Shown piece by piece: positions 10,350 to 22,463 of a DNA stretch of 64,000 nt. The notes below the pieces were generated by a model. That model worked only from the letters and a program-made list of their open reading frames with translations. It was not told the origin of the DNA and did not search any database. The stretch spans positions 23,424,075 through 23,488,074 of the forward strand of contig NC_026658.2 in the NCBI RefSeq assembly GCF_000004075.3. The letters run 5' to 3'. Made by a program: the position numbers and the translations under genes. This stretch comes from Cucumis sativus. Taxonomy: Eukaryota > Streptophyta > Magnoliopsida > Cucurbitales > Cucurbitaceae. Numbering within the stretch: position 1 is the first letter of the stretch; the number at the start of each line of letters is the position of its first letter.

Positions 10350-13300
10350 TTACTTCGTTATTCTCGTAAGCAGCTTGTACGTTCCAAAAACATTCTTATT
10401 CTGCCAGAAGTACGGAATGAAAAATGATCGATAAAATGGCGGTGAGATCTCTCTGTCTAGGTAAGGCCATGCTGCAACTGCCTGCAAGTAAAAACATTTC
10501 GGTAAAATCCTACATTCAAAGTAGCTTGGAAGGAGAAAAACGAAGATTTACCTCCCACTTGGACGTGTCACTTCCACGAGATGCATATGGTCTTTGGAGT
10601 TGAAGCTCGACAAGGTAAGTGCACGCATCGAGATCTCGGAGCTATAAAGTTCATTATATTATTTATCATCAGGGAAACAAAAGGGAATCAGTAAAATAAC
10701 ATGGATGATAAGAATGAAAATTTTTCAGGAACTGGAGGTAGTACATATTGCTCATCTGATGCTTTGTTCTTGTCGTTGAAGTATGGTGGAGCGGCCGCAG
10801 TTCCTCCCAAGGTAGAATTAAATGGGAAAGGAAGAAGACCTCGGAACCCATCGTCGATCCATCTTACTTCTTTTATGTAATCAGGAACAAAAAATGATGA
10901 TGGAAAACGATGCCACTCGCTTCCAACACAAATTGTGGAATCTGAAAGAAGTTATATTATGGAGAGTAAATTTCGTGTAGAAAGGAACAGATGATTAGAA
11001 ATCTTTATCCATTGACAATAAATCTTGAGCTGTGATGTGAGATTATAGTAATAATTCCTATATTTGCATATGTTTGCAAGCAAAAGAGAAGCTGAAAAAA
11101 AAAAAACGATGCATCTAACCTGTTACTATATCCTCATGGTGAGCCAAGACCTTGTAAACCTCCAGAGGAGCAGCGTAGCCATTAATCAATGAAAATGTAC
11201 GAGCATGGGATGCACAAAGAATAAGGCCAAGAACAAGGGGTCTAAGAACTTTGGCTATCTGCAAAGCAAATTAACTAGCTAAATAGAGGAGAATATCATT
11301 GAAATAAATTCAGAAAACGGGGGATGGTCGATACTCACCATAACAAGTACAGAATTATCATATGGATTGTATCTGTCTCTGAAAAAATCTGGAAAACACT
11401 CGATGACTGCTGAAGCAGCAACACAAATAAGAGGATATACTGGATAAAGGAATCTGCAGCATCAAAATAAATATATAATATCAGGTGAAAAAACTGCCAC
11501 CGGCAATTTCATATATCAGAGGATGTTTCAACAGAGAATGATGATAAGGAATGCTAGATAGCCTTCAAATTCTATAGATTCACGAGCATAACAGCTAGCA
11601 CCATTTATCTTATCATCACAAATATAAATTCGAAAGGGCAAATCCTTACAGAACTTCAACAACCTAGAACTTCCAAGCAACAAAGAATTATATTTTGAGT
11701 TCCCAGACACAATACATTATAAATTGTAAGATAACGAACTAACAATAATTCTCTTAAAATTATGATTTCAGGGAAGATATACGACAGTGTTGTTAAAGTA
11801 TCAAACCTTTCCTCCTTGTGAGGCTGCAACGACATGAATGCCAGCCAAATATAAATTGGTGAGATCACCACAAGCAAGTCTGGCACATACTTTTTTCTTG
11901 AAATTGGTAAAATTCCCACAAAAAGTAAGGCAAGAACGAAACAAACGTTGAAGTTGTTAAATCCATTTCTGAGATAGAAAAGTGGTCCTTCGGTTCCATA
12001 CAAATGGCTTTCACCACCTCCCAAGACGTTATATATCAGCAAATTTAACACAGATGATGTCCACCTTTTATAATAATAGTAGTCAACAAGCAGCGAGAAG
12101 GCCTACAAGCCAAACCATAGCAAGGTTAAGACACGTTATATATGAACTAAAAAGCGGTGGAGAAAAGAGGGTTTTCTTTTTATTTCATTTCTATTTTCAC
12201 AGTAGAAACTTATTTTCAATAGTAAAAGTGAATTCTTAATGGAAAAGTTCGGAGTAAAGAAATTGAAAATTATAATTGGAAAGTAGTTTTTAAGCCAAAT
12301 ATTTTTATTTTCTTTAAAAGGAAGAAAATTGTATCAAGATCGAGTGGTATGAAAGAAATCCTCCAGAAATCAATGAGATCCAATAGCAGTATCGTAATGC
12401 TCTATAGCCTATCTTCTTGCAAGGAGATTTTCTTCCGGTGTTTCTTTGGGAACACCATCAAGCTAAAAATTCATACTCAGGAATGGAGGGAAAACATTTC
12501 ATCTGGGGTCCAAGAATGGTCAAGGTTTTCTTTTACAACGCTAGCTTGGACTGACTTGGCTCGAGAATTTGAGATGGCCAGATCAGGCTAAGCTAAGCAA
12601 GGGTTTTAATCCTTCCTCAAAATACAATGTAAAAGGTTTTTTCAACTATGGTCAAAATTTTGTCAACCACATCAGCCGGCATCTCACCATCCTCCATGTT
12701 GCCAATTGAAACAGAAGTAGGATTGAGACCAGGAGGAATGCATTTCTGTTCTATATCCCTGAAAATGAATGAAAATTCCCCAGTATCCAGCCTCATCTTT
12801 ATCTTTAATGAGGATTCCCCACATTTTTTAAGGATTTTTGCCATCTTTAGCCAGAGTCTTAGTTTAAGAAAATTTAGAAGATAAGTTTACTAGAAAAAAG
12901 CTAGTATCAAATCAAGAAGTTTTATTCGTTCAATCCTTTGGTAATTCCTCATTGGAGTTAAAATTCCATTCAGTAATCTTTCATAAAAAGAGAATACCTT
13001 ACCCTCGTGCTCTTAATAAAAGATTCCATTAAACAAAAGATCGTCAATAACACAATAAAATTACTTGAGAAGAGTCAGAAGACATACAAGGAGAGCTATA
13101 GATGCTAGTGCCCCTGCAAGAAATGCCTCTTTAAATTTTCTTCGTAAAGAGTAAAGTGTGACTGGAAGGAAAACCAAGACTGAAAATGGCCAGCCAAGAA
13201 TTACACCAGAGGCAGCAACAGCAACCGCTGGAGCAGGTTTCTCAAGTAGAAATAACCCAGATGACAAAGATACTGCATACATGGAGAATGAGCTAGGCAA

Positions 13301-14918
13301 GAAACCTGGAAAATGAGGCAACACAATGACAAATACTGAGATAATTCCAGATTAAATAAAAAATACTTAACGAGTTAAAAAAAAAATACTTAACGAGTTA
13401 AAAAAAAGATATAACAATGGACTTCCATGTAAATGTTACAGAATTAACCATTTAAGTAGGATACAGGGGGAAAAAAGGCCACTCACTGGTGCTAGCAAAG
13501 AAACAACCGCTAGTCAAGCACAACATCGCAAGAGTATAAGTGGCAAGGCGCTTCCCAAACTTCCTAGAGAGGGCTACAACAAGAACTGTTTCTGTAACAA
13601 CAGATAGAAAACCAAGGAAAAGTCTCACAGCAAAGAATACTCTCACCTGCAATATAAAGAGAGGTTAAAACCATAGACATATCTGGATCTACATTTTGGC
13701 TAGTGAGAAAATAGCAATATCAACTGAGAAAGAATAGCCTTTTACTTTATCCTCAGAAAACAGCCACGCCGCTGGTCTGCCCACTAATTCATGGAGAACA
13801 ATGTACAAATATGACCGGAGCGCAAACTGGGAACTGCAAGAGAGTGCAGTTTCAGTGGACATAAAAATTAAACAAGATTCTGTTGAAAGTAATCAACGTC
13901 ATTTAAATGGTAAATCTGACTACTCTTTCTCTATGTACATTAAAGTCTAATGTCTAACTCCAAACAGAAGCTCAATCCAAGTAAAACCCGTCTTCAAATG
14001 AAAGCCAAGAATGATAACAATATATTCTTCATTTGATGAATGATCTACTTGATTATATAGGAAATGATATGCATTATGTCTGTGTTCAAGTCTTGCAAAT
14101 AGAATACCCATAAAAGGATTGTAACCTAATTCACACATTTAGTCAGGGTTTTACATTACAAGACAATTAGAACCACACTTACTCCACCAAATCATGTCAT
14201 ATTTGCCTTATACCTTGATTAGCATATCATTGCTTTTTATTTTTTCTAATATTCATGAGTGTCAAGACAGCTTAGACGCCACTCAACTAATCTCATCCAA
14301 CAACCAATTCACCCTACCAACATTTGGGTGTCTAGGAAACCGTAGGATATTAAATTAGGTGCAACCATTGAGAAAAATGTAGTGTTATATGGTACGTTAT
14401 CCAGCTCAAGGCAGCGGGAACCAACAACATAGTATATAACTTGCTTAAACTAAGAGCGAGTGGAGTAACAAACAAACCCCATATCTGTAAACACAAGAAC
14501 AGGGGGATGCAGGACAAAAACTACAATAAACGGGATTTCAAGCTCAAGAACATCCCATAAATGAACCACCATACAAAAAGATATTAACATTTCGGATGTA
14601 AGCCAAGCATGAATGTGGGAGAATTTGGAGCAAGAACCTGTATTCCCAAGTTTGGAAGCCAGATTTGTAGAGAAGGAAATGGAGAGGCTCCCAGTAATTG
14701 AAAACTTCGTCGCAATCGTGAATGATGTTGGATGTGGCACTCATGTACCTGAGTAACCCCAGAGCAAAGAGTGGGAAGAACCATCCAAGTCCTTTGTCTT
14801 CGCCTTCAGTGGCTGATCGGCCAGGCTTATCGGATTTAGAGTAGGAAGAAGAAGAAGCCGTGGTGGATGGCAGAGAGTCGGAAGCGAAGGGGCGTCTCTG
14901 CCGCATCGCTAGAGCCAT
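10350..14918 (-). CDS. ALG9: Dol-P-Man alpha-1,2-mannosyltransferase ALG9 (10 exons)
   Basis: Exons in gene order: 14918-14638, 13833-13746, 13646-13487, 13305-13088, 12102-11807, 11453-11339, 11258-11120, 10941-10745, 10641-10552, 10481-10350. All introns are GT-AG and the phases agree, giving 571 residues, close to the ~570 of Arabidopsis ALG9. The enzyme is an ER membrane GT22 glycosyltransferase that adds alpha-1,2-mannoses to the lumenal lipid-linked oligosaccharide during N-glycan precursor assembly. The family motif HDCDEVFNYWEP (residues 67-78) in the first lumenal loop is intact. Other matches include FQTWEYSSQFALRSYLY, YYYYKRWTSSVLNLLIYNV, GGGESHLYGTEGPLFY and SLQPHKEERFLYP. Multiple hydrophobic segments and a Ser-rich cytosolic N-terminus of ~40 residues are visible. 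Introns 1 and 4 contain inserted repeats (listed separately). Identification is strong. Confidence 0.95.
12340..12890. other. Unidentified coding-like segment inside ALG9 intron 4
   Basis: The 985-bp intron between ALG9 exons 4 and 5 contains a stretch with higher GC than normal for these introns and with open frames of 75-80 codons on both strands (12349-12591 and 12648-12884 on plus, 12844-12617 on minus). I could not match any of these to a known protein. The composition contrast suggests an old inserted fragment of a transposon or gene rather than ALG9 exons, because the ALG9 reading frame closes exactly without it. Confidence 0.3.
14250..14373 (-). mobile_element. SINE-like fragment in ALG9 intron 1
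   Basis: Between ALG9 exons 1 and 2 lies a segment that, on the minus strand, contains GGTTGCACCTAATTTAATAT, then GGTTTCCTAGACACCCAAAT, GTTGGTAGGGTGAATTGG and GAGATTAGTTGAGTGGCG, ending near a stretch resembling ACACTCATGAA. This ordered set matches the body and 3' part of a widespread plant SINE (Au SINE-like) as I remember it. The copy is diverged. It lies in the same direction as ALG9 transcription. Ends and target-site duplication could not be fixed. Confidence 0.6.
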
Positions 14919-16045
14919 TTCTTATTCTCCGATGGGTGTGTGTGTGTGTTTAGGCAAATCAGAGAGACCGGTTCTTGTGGTGTTTCAAAAGTCGAGTGCT
15001 TTTGCTTCCCATCGAAGTCTTCTCTAACAACATTTTTTTCCCTTTCCCTTTCCCTTTCCCTCTCCAAAACAATTTTATTTTATGTTCAATTGCAAAATTT
15101 GTGTCTTCCTAATCATATTTTATTGATGGATTGATTTTAATGGAAACGTTATAAAAAAAATTGGTTAAAGTCTCGTAATTACAAACTAGAATTTAATCTC
15201 TATGGTTTTAAGTGGTCTTTTAACTACAAGAAAATGGACCTTATTTGATAAATATGAAGATAATTAGACGGTAATCATAAAGTAATATATTTTTAAATTT
15301 TCTATTTTCACAGATTCCCTTGTTTTATTAAGTATGGAGTAAGGACAAAGTATGTAGGCCAAATTTATAATTTAACATCTTTTTATTTTTATTAAAAAAT
15401 TTAACAGAACCTCTAAAATGATCGAATGATCTTAGTTGATTGAACCATATGAGAAGTTAGTTGTTGAGCTATACACTGTTAACTAAATTTTAGTAACCTC
15501 TGGATATTTCATATGTTAACTAAATTTTAGTAAATCCTTGGGTATTTCATATTAACTAAATTTTAGTAAATCTTTAGGTATTCCATATGTCCAAAATGTT
15601 ATTAGACTAATCAAGGCAATCATTTCTCAACTATAACTTCAAAATTTTTCTTTCAACCATTTAAAGCCTTTAAGAGACAAAAGAGTTGTTTCTGGAAAAA
15701 AATAGAAAAAGGAAGAAGAAGAAGATATAATAACAGAAAGGACTGTTTCAGCATTAATGCAAATTATTTAAAATCAAATGCCTCGTAAGGTAACTACATA
15801 ATCCACTGGCCACTCTACTATTTGGGGCACAGTGATTTTGATCATGCAGCAAAGCAGTAAAGTCAGTCACTCAACATCTCTTCTCACCAAAGGATGGATT
15901 TACTTAAACAACATCCACTTCTGATGGCATAAATTATGAGCCTTTTTCTTTCTTGGCAATCGCAATTTTATATATGCTGGGACAAACAAACAAAAACAAA
16001 CAACAAAAGGAGGCTTTGCTTATATAATATAATGCTCTCTCCTGT
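14919..16045. other. Intergenic: ALG9 promoter and PEPC 3' flank
   Basis: This spacer holds the ALG9 5' UTR and promoter on the minus strand and the PEPC 3' UTR. A TG tract (about 14936-14949) and a TTTCCC array (about 15039-15060) lie within 150 bp of the ALG9 start. Next come AT-rich DNA and a threefold 37-bp repeat (separate entry). No gene is visible. Confidence 0.5.
15478..15588. repeat. Three imperfect tandem copies of a ~37-bp unit
   Basis: Copies at 15478-15514, 15515-15552 and 15553-15588. Each starts with (GT)TAACTAAATTTTAGTAA, has a variable middle (ACCTCTGGATA, ATCCTTGGGTA or ATCTTTAGGTA) and ends with TTTCATAT or TTCCATAT. Unit length stays 36-38 bp. Confidence 0.85.
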
Positions 16046-19000
16046 TTAACCAGTGTTCTGCATTCCAGCAGCAATACCCTTCATGGTCAAGATCAGGGTG
16101 TCCTCTAGCCCAGGTGCGTATTCACTTTGTGGGTTTAGATGAATGAGTTCATCTGCTGGTTTGCTTGCTTCCATTATTTCCTTTGAAATGTGTGGTCGAA
16201 CTTTCACGTGGTAGTTTGGATCACGAATTCGTTTCAATGTGTAGGCTTGGCACACGTTCAGAGTTGTGATGTATGAATCACGGAGACGAAGTCTTTGCTT
16301 CAAGTAAGGATCCCCTTCAAGAAGATCACTGTGTCCAGCAATCTACAATGTACAAGGACAAAAAATTGTTTCAAACTATGGTTGAATGAAGCATTATATG
16401 GTATTTGATTGAATGGGAAATGGCCAAATTTTACCTTCAGCAAAAGGCTCTTTGTTTCTTCATAGTTGGCTCTCAAGCGCTCTCCGAACGACCAAAGGTC
16501 TTCTGAGACTAAGAGCTTGTCGTACAAAGCAGCAATTCCAGGGTCTCCTTTAGCGAACACCATTTCAACCAAATCAATGGTGACCCTAAAGAAGGGCCAT
16601 TCGTTGTACATCTCCTGCAGCATTTGAAGGTTCTTAACATTCTTCTGAATAATATGCTTGAATGCTGCTCCAAAGCCTAACCAAACTGGTAGATGGAATC
16701 TCGTCTGTGTCCATGCAAAAATCCATGGGATTGCACGGAGTGACTCGATACCACCACTTGGCTTCCGCTTTGATGGACGGCTTCCAATATTCATCCTACC
16801 GTATTCCAGTTCTGGTGTTGCCTAAAATTACATGTACAAAATATTGAGTTTAAAACAGCTCACAGCCAGTGCAGATTTCAAGAATGTAACTATGAGAGTT
16901 GGCAAAAGAAATCCTACCAGGCGGAAGTATTCGACAAATCGTGGTTCTTTGAAGACAATGGAACGGTATTCTTCGGTAGCAACAACAGCCATTTCATCCA
17001 TCAGTGCACGCCATTCTGGTTTTGGTGAAACTGGAGGGTGCATACCATGCTCAAGCGTTGCAGCAGTGAAACGTTGGAGTGTTCTAAAACACAAGTGCTC
17101 CTCTCCAAAGGACTGCTCAATAACTTCCCCTTGTACTGTTACACGGAGTGAACCGTGAACTGTCTCGGGTGGTTGGGACAAAATAGCAAGATGAGTGGGT
17201 CCACCTCCTCTTCCAACAGTGCCACCACGACCATGAAACATAGTTAGTTTTACACCATATTGTTTTGCAACCTTTATAAGCTCCTCTTGAGCCTTGTACA
17301 ACTGCCATGCTGCAGAGAACCGCCCAGCATCTTTGCCAGAATCAGAGTAGCCAATCATGACTTCTTGCTTTCCATTAATCCGATTTCTGTACCAATCTAT
17401 CGAGAAGAGGCGAGCAAGGGCTGCGGGTGCAGCCTCCAAATCTGCAAGCTTTTCAAACAAGGGAACAACTCTTAATGGTTGACTAACGTGGCACTCACGC
17501 TGCAAGAGCTCAACGGCCAAAACATCAGATGGAGCAGTGGCCATGGAAATGATATATGCACCAAAGTTATCAGAAGGAAGTTCAGCTATGACATGGAATG
17601 TGTTCAAAACATCAGATATTTCTTCTGTTGTAGGAAGATCAGGACCAAAAAGAGGACGTTTGCCACTGAGTTCAGATAAAAGCCATTCTTGTCGCTGTTC
17701 CTCAGACCATTCTTTGTAGGAACCAATATCCAAATGCTGGGTAATGGCATCCAAGACGTCGGTGTGACGATCAGATTCTTGCCTGATGTCAAGTCTTACA
17801 AGTGACAAGCCAAAAGTGGACACTTGCCTCAAAAAATCAAGAAGGGTGCCATCAGCAATTGCACGGTCACCACATGCACAGAGGGATCTGTAGCATAGTT
17901 CAAGAGGCTCCAAGAACTGCAAAAAGTTGGGAAATTAATTATAAACAAAACAGTTTGTCTAACTGAAAGCTAATAAAGGGAATATAATTTAGCAAAATAA
18001 CTTAATCGTAACATGAACTTTCTAGTTCTCTTTAAAATTAATTCCATTAGCAAAGCAAGACAGACTTTTACAACAAAAATATCTTTTTCCTTTATTGCTG
18101 CCCACTTTACTTTCTTCACTCAGAGGCTTTTAAAAAAATAACAAAAGGAAGCTATTTTTAAAGTAATAAAGTTGCCAAGTTCATTCAGAGGCCTATCTTG
18201 TTGGCAAAAATGAAATATGTCGTCCAAAGAAGTATTGCTGTCAAAATTGAGTTTGTGGGTCAGATGTTCACGACTTTGTAGATTGACTAGTCTCAAAACC
18301 AAATTTATTATCTAAATAGTTTTGTAAGCAGACTCCATTTTTATCAAAGGCAATTGTTGAACTTCTCGGTAATCTAACTTAACAGTTCATCCGTAAGCAT
18401 ATCAAATATTCCCAATGCAATGATCGTTAATGTCACAAATAAATAAATAAAGCATTTTGAAAATCAGAGAGATAACCTGCTCAACATTTGTAAAAGTCGC
18501 ATCCTCTGGGATGTCAGAATATCCATTAGCTAACAAATGGCGGGAACGTTCACGCGTCTGATAAAGCTTGTCCCTTACATCACCAAGAATCACTCGGTAG
18601 GGTTCACTGGCAGGAACTTGCTTCCAAAACTCTATCCAAACAGAAGTAAAAATTTCAATTCATTATTATGAAACTTAAAATTCCTCTATAAAATAAATTT
18701 CGCAGCAAACCAAATGCATCTGAAAACTGTTTTTCTACTTTAAAACATAAGACATGATTGATTACCTATATAGTGTTTTGCATCCCTCCTCGATGAATTA
18801 TGAAGCACGTCTGCACGCTCACGAAGCTCATTACTGCAACGCCACATAGACAACTGCAGACAAATACAACGAATATGGTTCCTCAATTAGTTGATAAATA
18901 GCAAAAACATTGCCTAAAAATCAAATGAGAACGGTTCCCCAAAATTTGCATTTTGCTGAAGGTCTAAAAATACCTCAAACATGAGATCCTCAATCTGTGA

Positions 19001-21076
19001 GTAGTAAAGATTAGCAGCCATCATTCTAGCAAGAAGACAGACATCCCTTGTAACCTCAGGTGTCACCCTAGGATTACCTGTAGACCAATCAAAGCAACAG
19101 TTGAAAGTTTTAAAGACAGTTAGAATTTCCTGAAGTAGCGTCCGTGTGGAGAGGATATATTACTCCACTTCCATAATCTAATTAAATTCATTGTTTTGCA
19201 ATTACATTATGACATAAAAAAAAGAGGATTTTATACCATCACGATCACCACCCATCCAAGATGAAAACTGAATTAGTGGTGCATTATAAGGAACACGTTC
19301 ATCAATCCCTATGTTTTTCAAAGCAGTGTCAACACGACGCAGAAATTTAGGAACACCCTTCCAAATTGTCTCATGGAAGTAGCTCATTCCTGCCCTCATT
19401 TCATCTTGTGGGGTAGGAGGAGTTCTACGGATTTCATCAGTACGAAATGCAGCTTGAATCTACAAAAATAAATGGAAGCAACCATTGTTGTCAAAATCAC
19501 ATGACTGCAATATAATGTCTATAATATAAGTCTGCATCCAGTTCAATTGAGTGTACTACATGTCGCATTGCAACTAATTATATCAAACAGCATACATCTT
19601 TCAGTTATTTTTCCAGATACATACATTTATAAAGTATGGCTTAACCTTAATATTCACAAATGGAAAGAATTGGAAAATAAAAAACACATGATAATAAACA
19701 ATAAATGGAGCGTGGCCATCCATCTCAAAGGCAAACAAAACCGTCTGCAAACTCACAGCCAGTTGAATTTCTTTCTGAATATAATTTGAGTTAGGAAACA
19801 AAAGCAAAACAGAATATGACAGATAATAGGGGAGCAAACTTTACCTCTCTCTGAAGTGCCTCATCAAGCTCTTGCTTGTCATCAGGAGTGATATCTTTGG
19901 CATACAACTGGACTAAACAATCCCTTATTCTGCATAGTTAGAGAACGGATCAGTTAGGACATTAGAAAATTAAATATAAAGATAAGCATAAAAATAATCC
20001 ACAGTAGCTCATAAGTCAACCTTGCATGCTTTTGAAGCAAAGATCTACGAACTGATTGAGTAGGATGAGCAGTTAAAACCAAATCAACCGTCTGGTTCTT
20101 CAATGCATCAAAAACTTCTTGAGGGGACTTTTTCAGTTCCCCCACAAGCTTCTTCAGAGTTTCCTCAATGTCAGATTCGGTGGTTGCTGAGTTTTCATCA
20201 GCAAAATCTCCCTTCTTCAGTTTGATCCTTCGACGATAAGCAATCTGAACCTCCTCAGCCAAGTTAGCCAAGTTAAGCATATGCGAGAAAGATTTGGCAA
20301 TGACAATAGAGTCCCCTGGATCTAAACTAGTCAGCACATTTCCAAGCTCTTCGAGTTTCTTTGGATTGAACTTTCCTTCATATTCAGCAGAAAGTTCATA
20401 ACACTCTTGCACCTATCATGCAAAAAAAAAAAAGTCAAACAGTCACTAGCTATTGATCCCATGGAAGTACTGAGACGACCAAATTCAAACAATATGAATG
20501 CAAATAGTAAGCAGTTGGAAGCATGAGTTATCTTTCCTTTCTGATGATGTACTTGATTCATACTTCAGCAATATCAAACAGGAAAAAAGAAGTTCTAATT
20601 GGTAAATGTATCAATACTATATGGCTATTTACACACCCAATAAAGAAAGCAAACCAAAATTATGACAATGGGACTCATTAAACTTCAATTCTAGGGTGTC
20701 CTATCAATCTTACAACTATCGAATGACATCAAGTTTTAAGTCATGACCATCACTTGCTCTATATCTATTAATAAAAGGATCCATTTCTTTTCTCCTACTT
20801 TTTTATTCACACCAAACGGTTATTATATCCACAAAGAGAGTAAAACAAACAAAAAATATCGTCCGTCCTTCCTTCTAAATCAAAGTCAAATTCCCAGTTA
20901 TAACTTACAGTTTCCTTCAGATCCTCTCCATGCAAATCCTGGAGAATGTCAAGGAACCGATCCAGTAACAATGCATCGTACTCCACCAATTTATCATCCT
21001 CACTCACTCTGGCTGGTACTAAAAGCCGAAGCTGCGCATCAATTGATGCCATCTTTTCCAGATTCCGGTTAGCCAT
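16046..21076 (-). CDS. PPC: Phosphoenolpyruvate carboxylase, plant-type C3 isoform (10 exons)
   Basis: Exons in gene order: 21076-20909, 20412-20021, 19929-19845, 19459-19237, 19077-18974, 18853-18766, 18631-18477, 17916-16918, 16821-16435, 16342-16046. All introns are GT-AG; the join gives 965 residues, the usual plant-type length. The enzyme carboxylates PEP with bicarbonate to oxaloacetate in the cytosol, feeding the TCA cycle, malate and amino acids. The phosphorylation site is intact ([11 protein letters not shown], Ser11). Catalytic elements are VLTAHPTQS with His172, [11 protein letters not shown] (594-604) and [14 protein letters not shown] (632-645). The C-terminus is the invariant QNTG. 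Ala774 ([10 protein letters not shown]) and Arg884 (YLKQRLRLR) are the C3 states; C4 enzymes carry Ser and Gly there. It is therefore a housekeeping isoform, regulated by malate and by PEPC kinase. Confidence 0.98.
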
Positions 21077-21560
21077 ATTTCACACCAAATTTCCCTCTGA
21101 AATCACCACCCTAAACAAAAACAATAACAAAACAGACAACCCATTAGGCACCCACAAAACAAACAAATCACATACCCCACCCCAAAATAAATCCAAAAAA
21201 CAGGGGAAGGGAAGGGAAGGGACAAAAAAACCCAGAAGAATTGATCCATTTGAAGGACGATCGACAAAAAAAAAAAAAAAAAAAAAAAAAAAGGAGCATA
21301 AACAAACACGAATTCTGAAACAAAACCCAAAACCCAGTACGAGAAACGAGTAAATGGAAAGAAACCACAAGTTTGAACCTGGAAACAGACCCAAATTTTG
21401 AAAAGTAACAAATACCCAAATGGGTAATGGGGAAAAGAGATAGAAGGAGAAAGGCGTACCTGAAGAAGAGAGACAAATAAGAAAGATGGGAAGAGTATGA
21501 GGGAGGGAATGAAAGAGGAAGAAAATGGGTAACTGGGAGAGATTCTTAGATCCAAAAGCA
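21077..21560 (-). promoter_or_regulatory. PEPC 5' UTR with probable leader intron
   Basis: On the minus strand a strong donor (CTTCAG followed by GTACGCC) lies at about 21458, and good pyrimidine-rich acceptors (TTTTTGTTTAG near 21107, or GATTTCAG near 21093) lie just before the ATG. This implies a ~350-bp intron in the 5' leader. A T27 tract on the transcribed strand (A27 at 21266-21292) would sit inside it. Not verified by transcript data. Confidence 0.5.
21266..21292. repeat. A27 homopolymer
   Basis: Uninterrupted run of 27 A on the plus strand (T27 in the PEPC transcript direction) inside the probable leader intron. Confidence 0.9.
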
Positions 21561-21573
21561 GTGATTGGAGAGG

Positions 21574-21581
21574 TTTATATA
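21574..21581 (-). promoter_or_regulatory. PPC: PEPC TATA box
   Basis: On the minus strand the sequence reads CTCTCTATATAAACCTC, a canonical TATATAAA about 500 bp upstream of the ATG. Transcription should start near 21545-21550, just upstream of the putative leader exon. Confidence 0.65.
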
Positions 21582-22047
21582 GAGAGCTATGAGGCTCACA
21601 CTGAATGCTCTCGACAATGATAAAATGCCAATATGAATTGAAAAAATAACGAAGAAAGAAGCATCGCCCAACAAGTCCCTATCAACGACTTTCCCCAAAA
21701 GCATTTCTATGACTCATTTTTCATTATTTTTTTTTTCCACTTTTTAATCTGCCTTTTTAAATTAGTTCTCAACTTTTCTATTCAAGAAAAAGAATATCAC
21801 TATTACAAAATTACTTTCTAAAAAATTGTATTAAAATTGGGGATGTTTGTTTGACTCTTTAAATTTATTATTGTTGTTCTTCTAAATTTGTAATTATATA
21901 TATAACATTTAAATTTTAAGTTTTTTTTTTCCATAACTGTCAAGAATCGTTTTATAAATTATATATATAGATAATCTAATATTAATGATAATTATATTTC
22001 ATTGCTTCTATCGTAAATGACAAAATTGTTAAAAAGATTTTAAAATG

Positions 22048-22183
22048 TAGCAAAATTTCAAATTTTATCATTAATAGACGTTAATAAACTTATCTCAGTT
22101 TATCAATACACCGATAAACACTAATAGAAGTCTATTAGTGTCTATCGGTATTTGTTTTCGATATAATATGAAATTTTGCTATA
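22048..22183. mobile_element. Palindromic foldback element (MITE-like)
   Basis: The left arm TAGCAAAATTTCA...TATC near 22048-22070 is the near-exact reverse complement of GATATAATATGAAATTTTGCTA near 22162-22183. In the centre, CCGATAAACACTAATAGA pairs with TCTATTAGTGTCTATCGG (about 22110-22148). The whole ~136 bp can fold into one long, interrupted hairpin. It resembles an abundant foldback repeat I recall from cucurbit genomes. Exact ends and target duplications are unclear. Confidence 0.65.
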
Positions 22184-22463
22184 TTTGATAAATAAATATA
22201 TATTTTAGATTATGTGTTATATTTGAAAATGTCCTAAAAGATAGTCTATGAACATATTTTAAAATTTTGTAAATGAAATATTAATACAATTTAGTTTAGA
22301 TTAACTTTCATAAATATAACAAAACATCAAAATATTGACTGTGTCTATAACAAAATCAAAAGGCACATTTGATTTTGTGGAAGATTTTACATTCTTTTAT
22401 TGTTTTTCATTTTCTTCAAAGTTGATGGTGAGGCTTTGACAAAATAATTTTAAACTTTGATGA

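Noticed and set aside
13061..13087. ALG9 exon 4 frame continuing past 13088 to a stop (VCLLTLLK)
   Set aside because: A clean GTATGT donor follows CTCCTT at 13088; continuing would truncate ALG9 before its YYYYKRW block.
21103..21555. 150-codon Phe/Ser-rich frame upstream of PEPC
   Set aside because: It arises from pyrimidine-rich leader and probable intron sequence with a poly(T) tract; no protein-like features.
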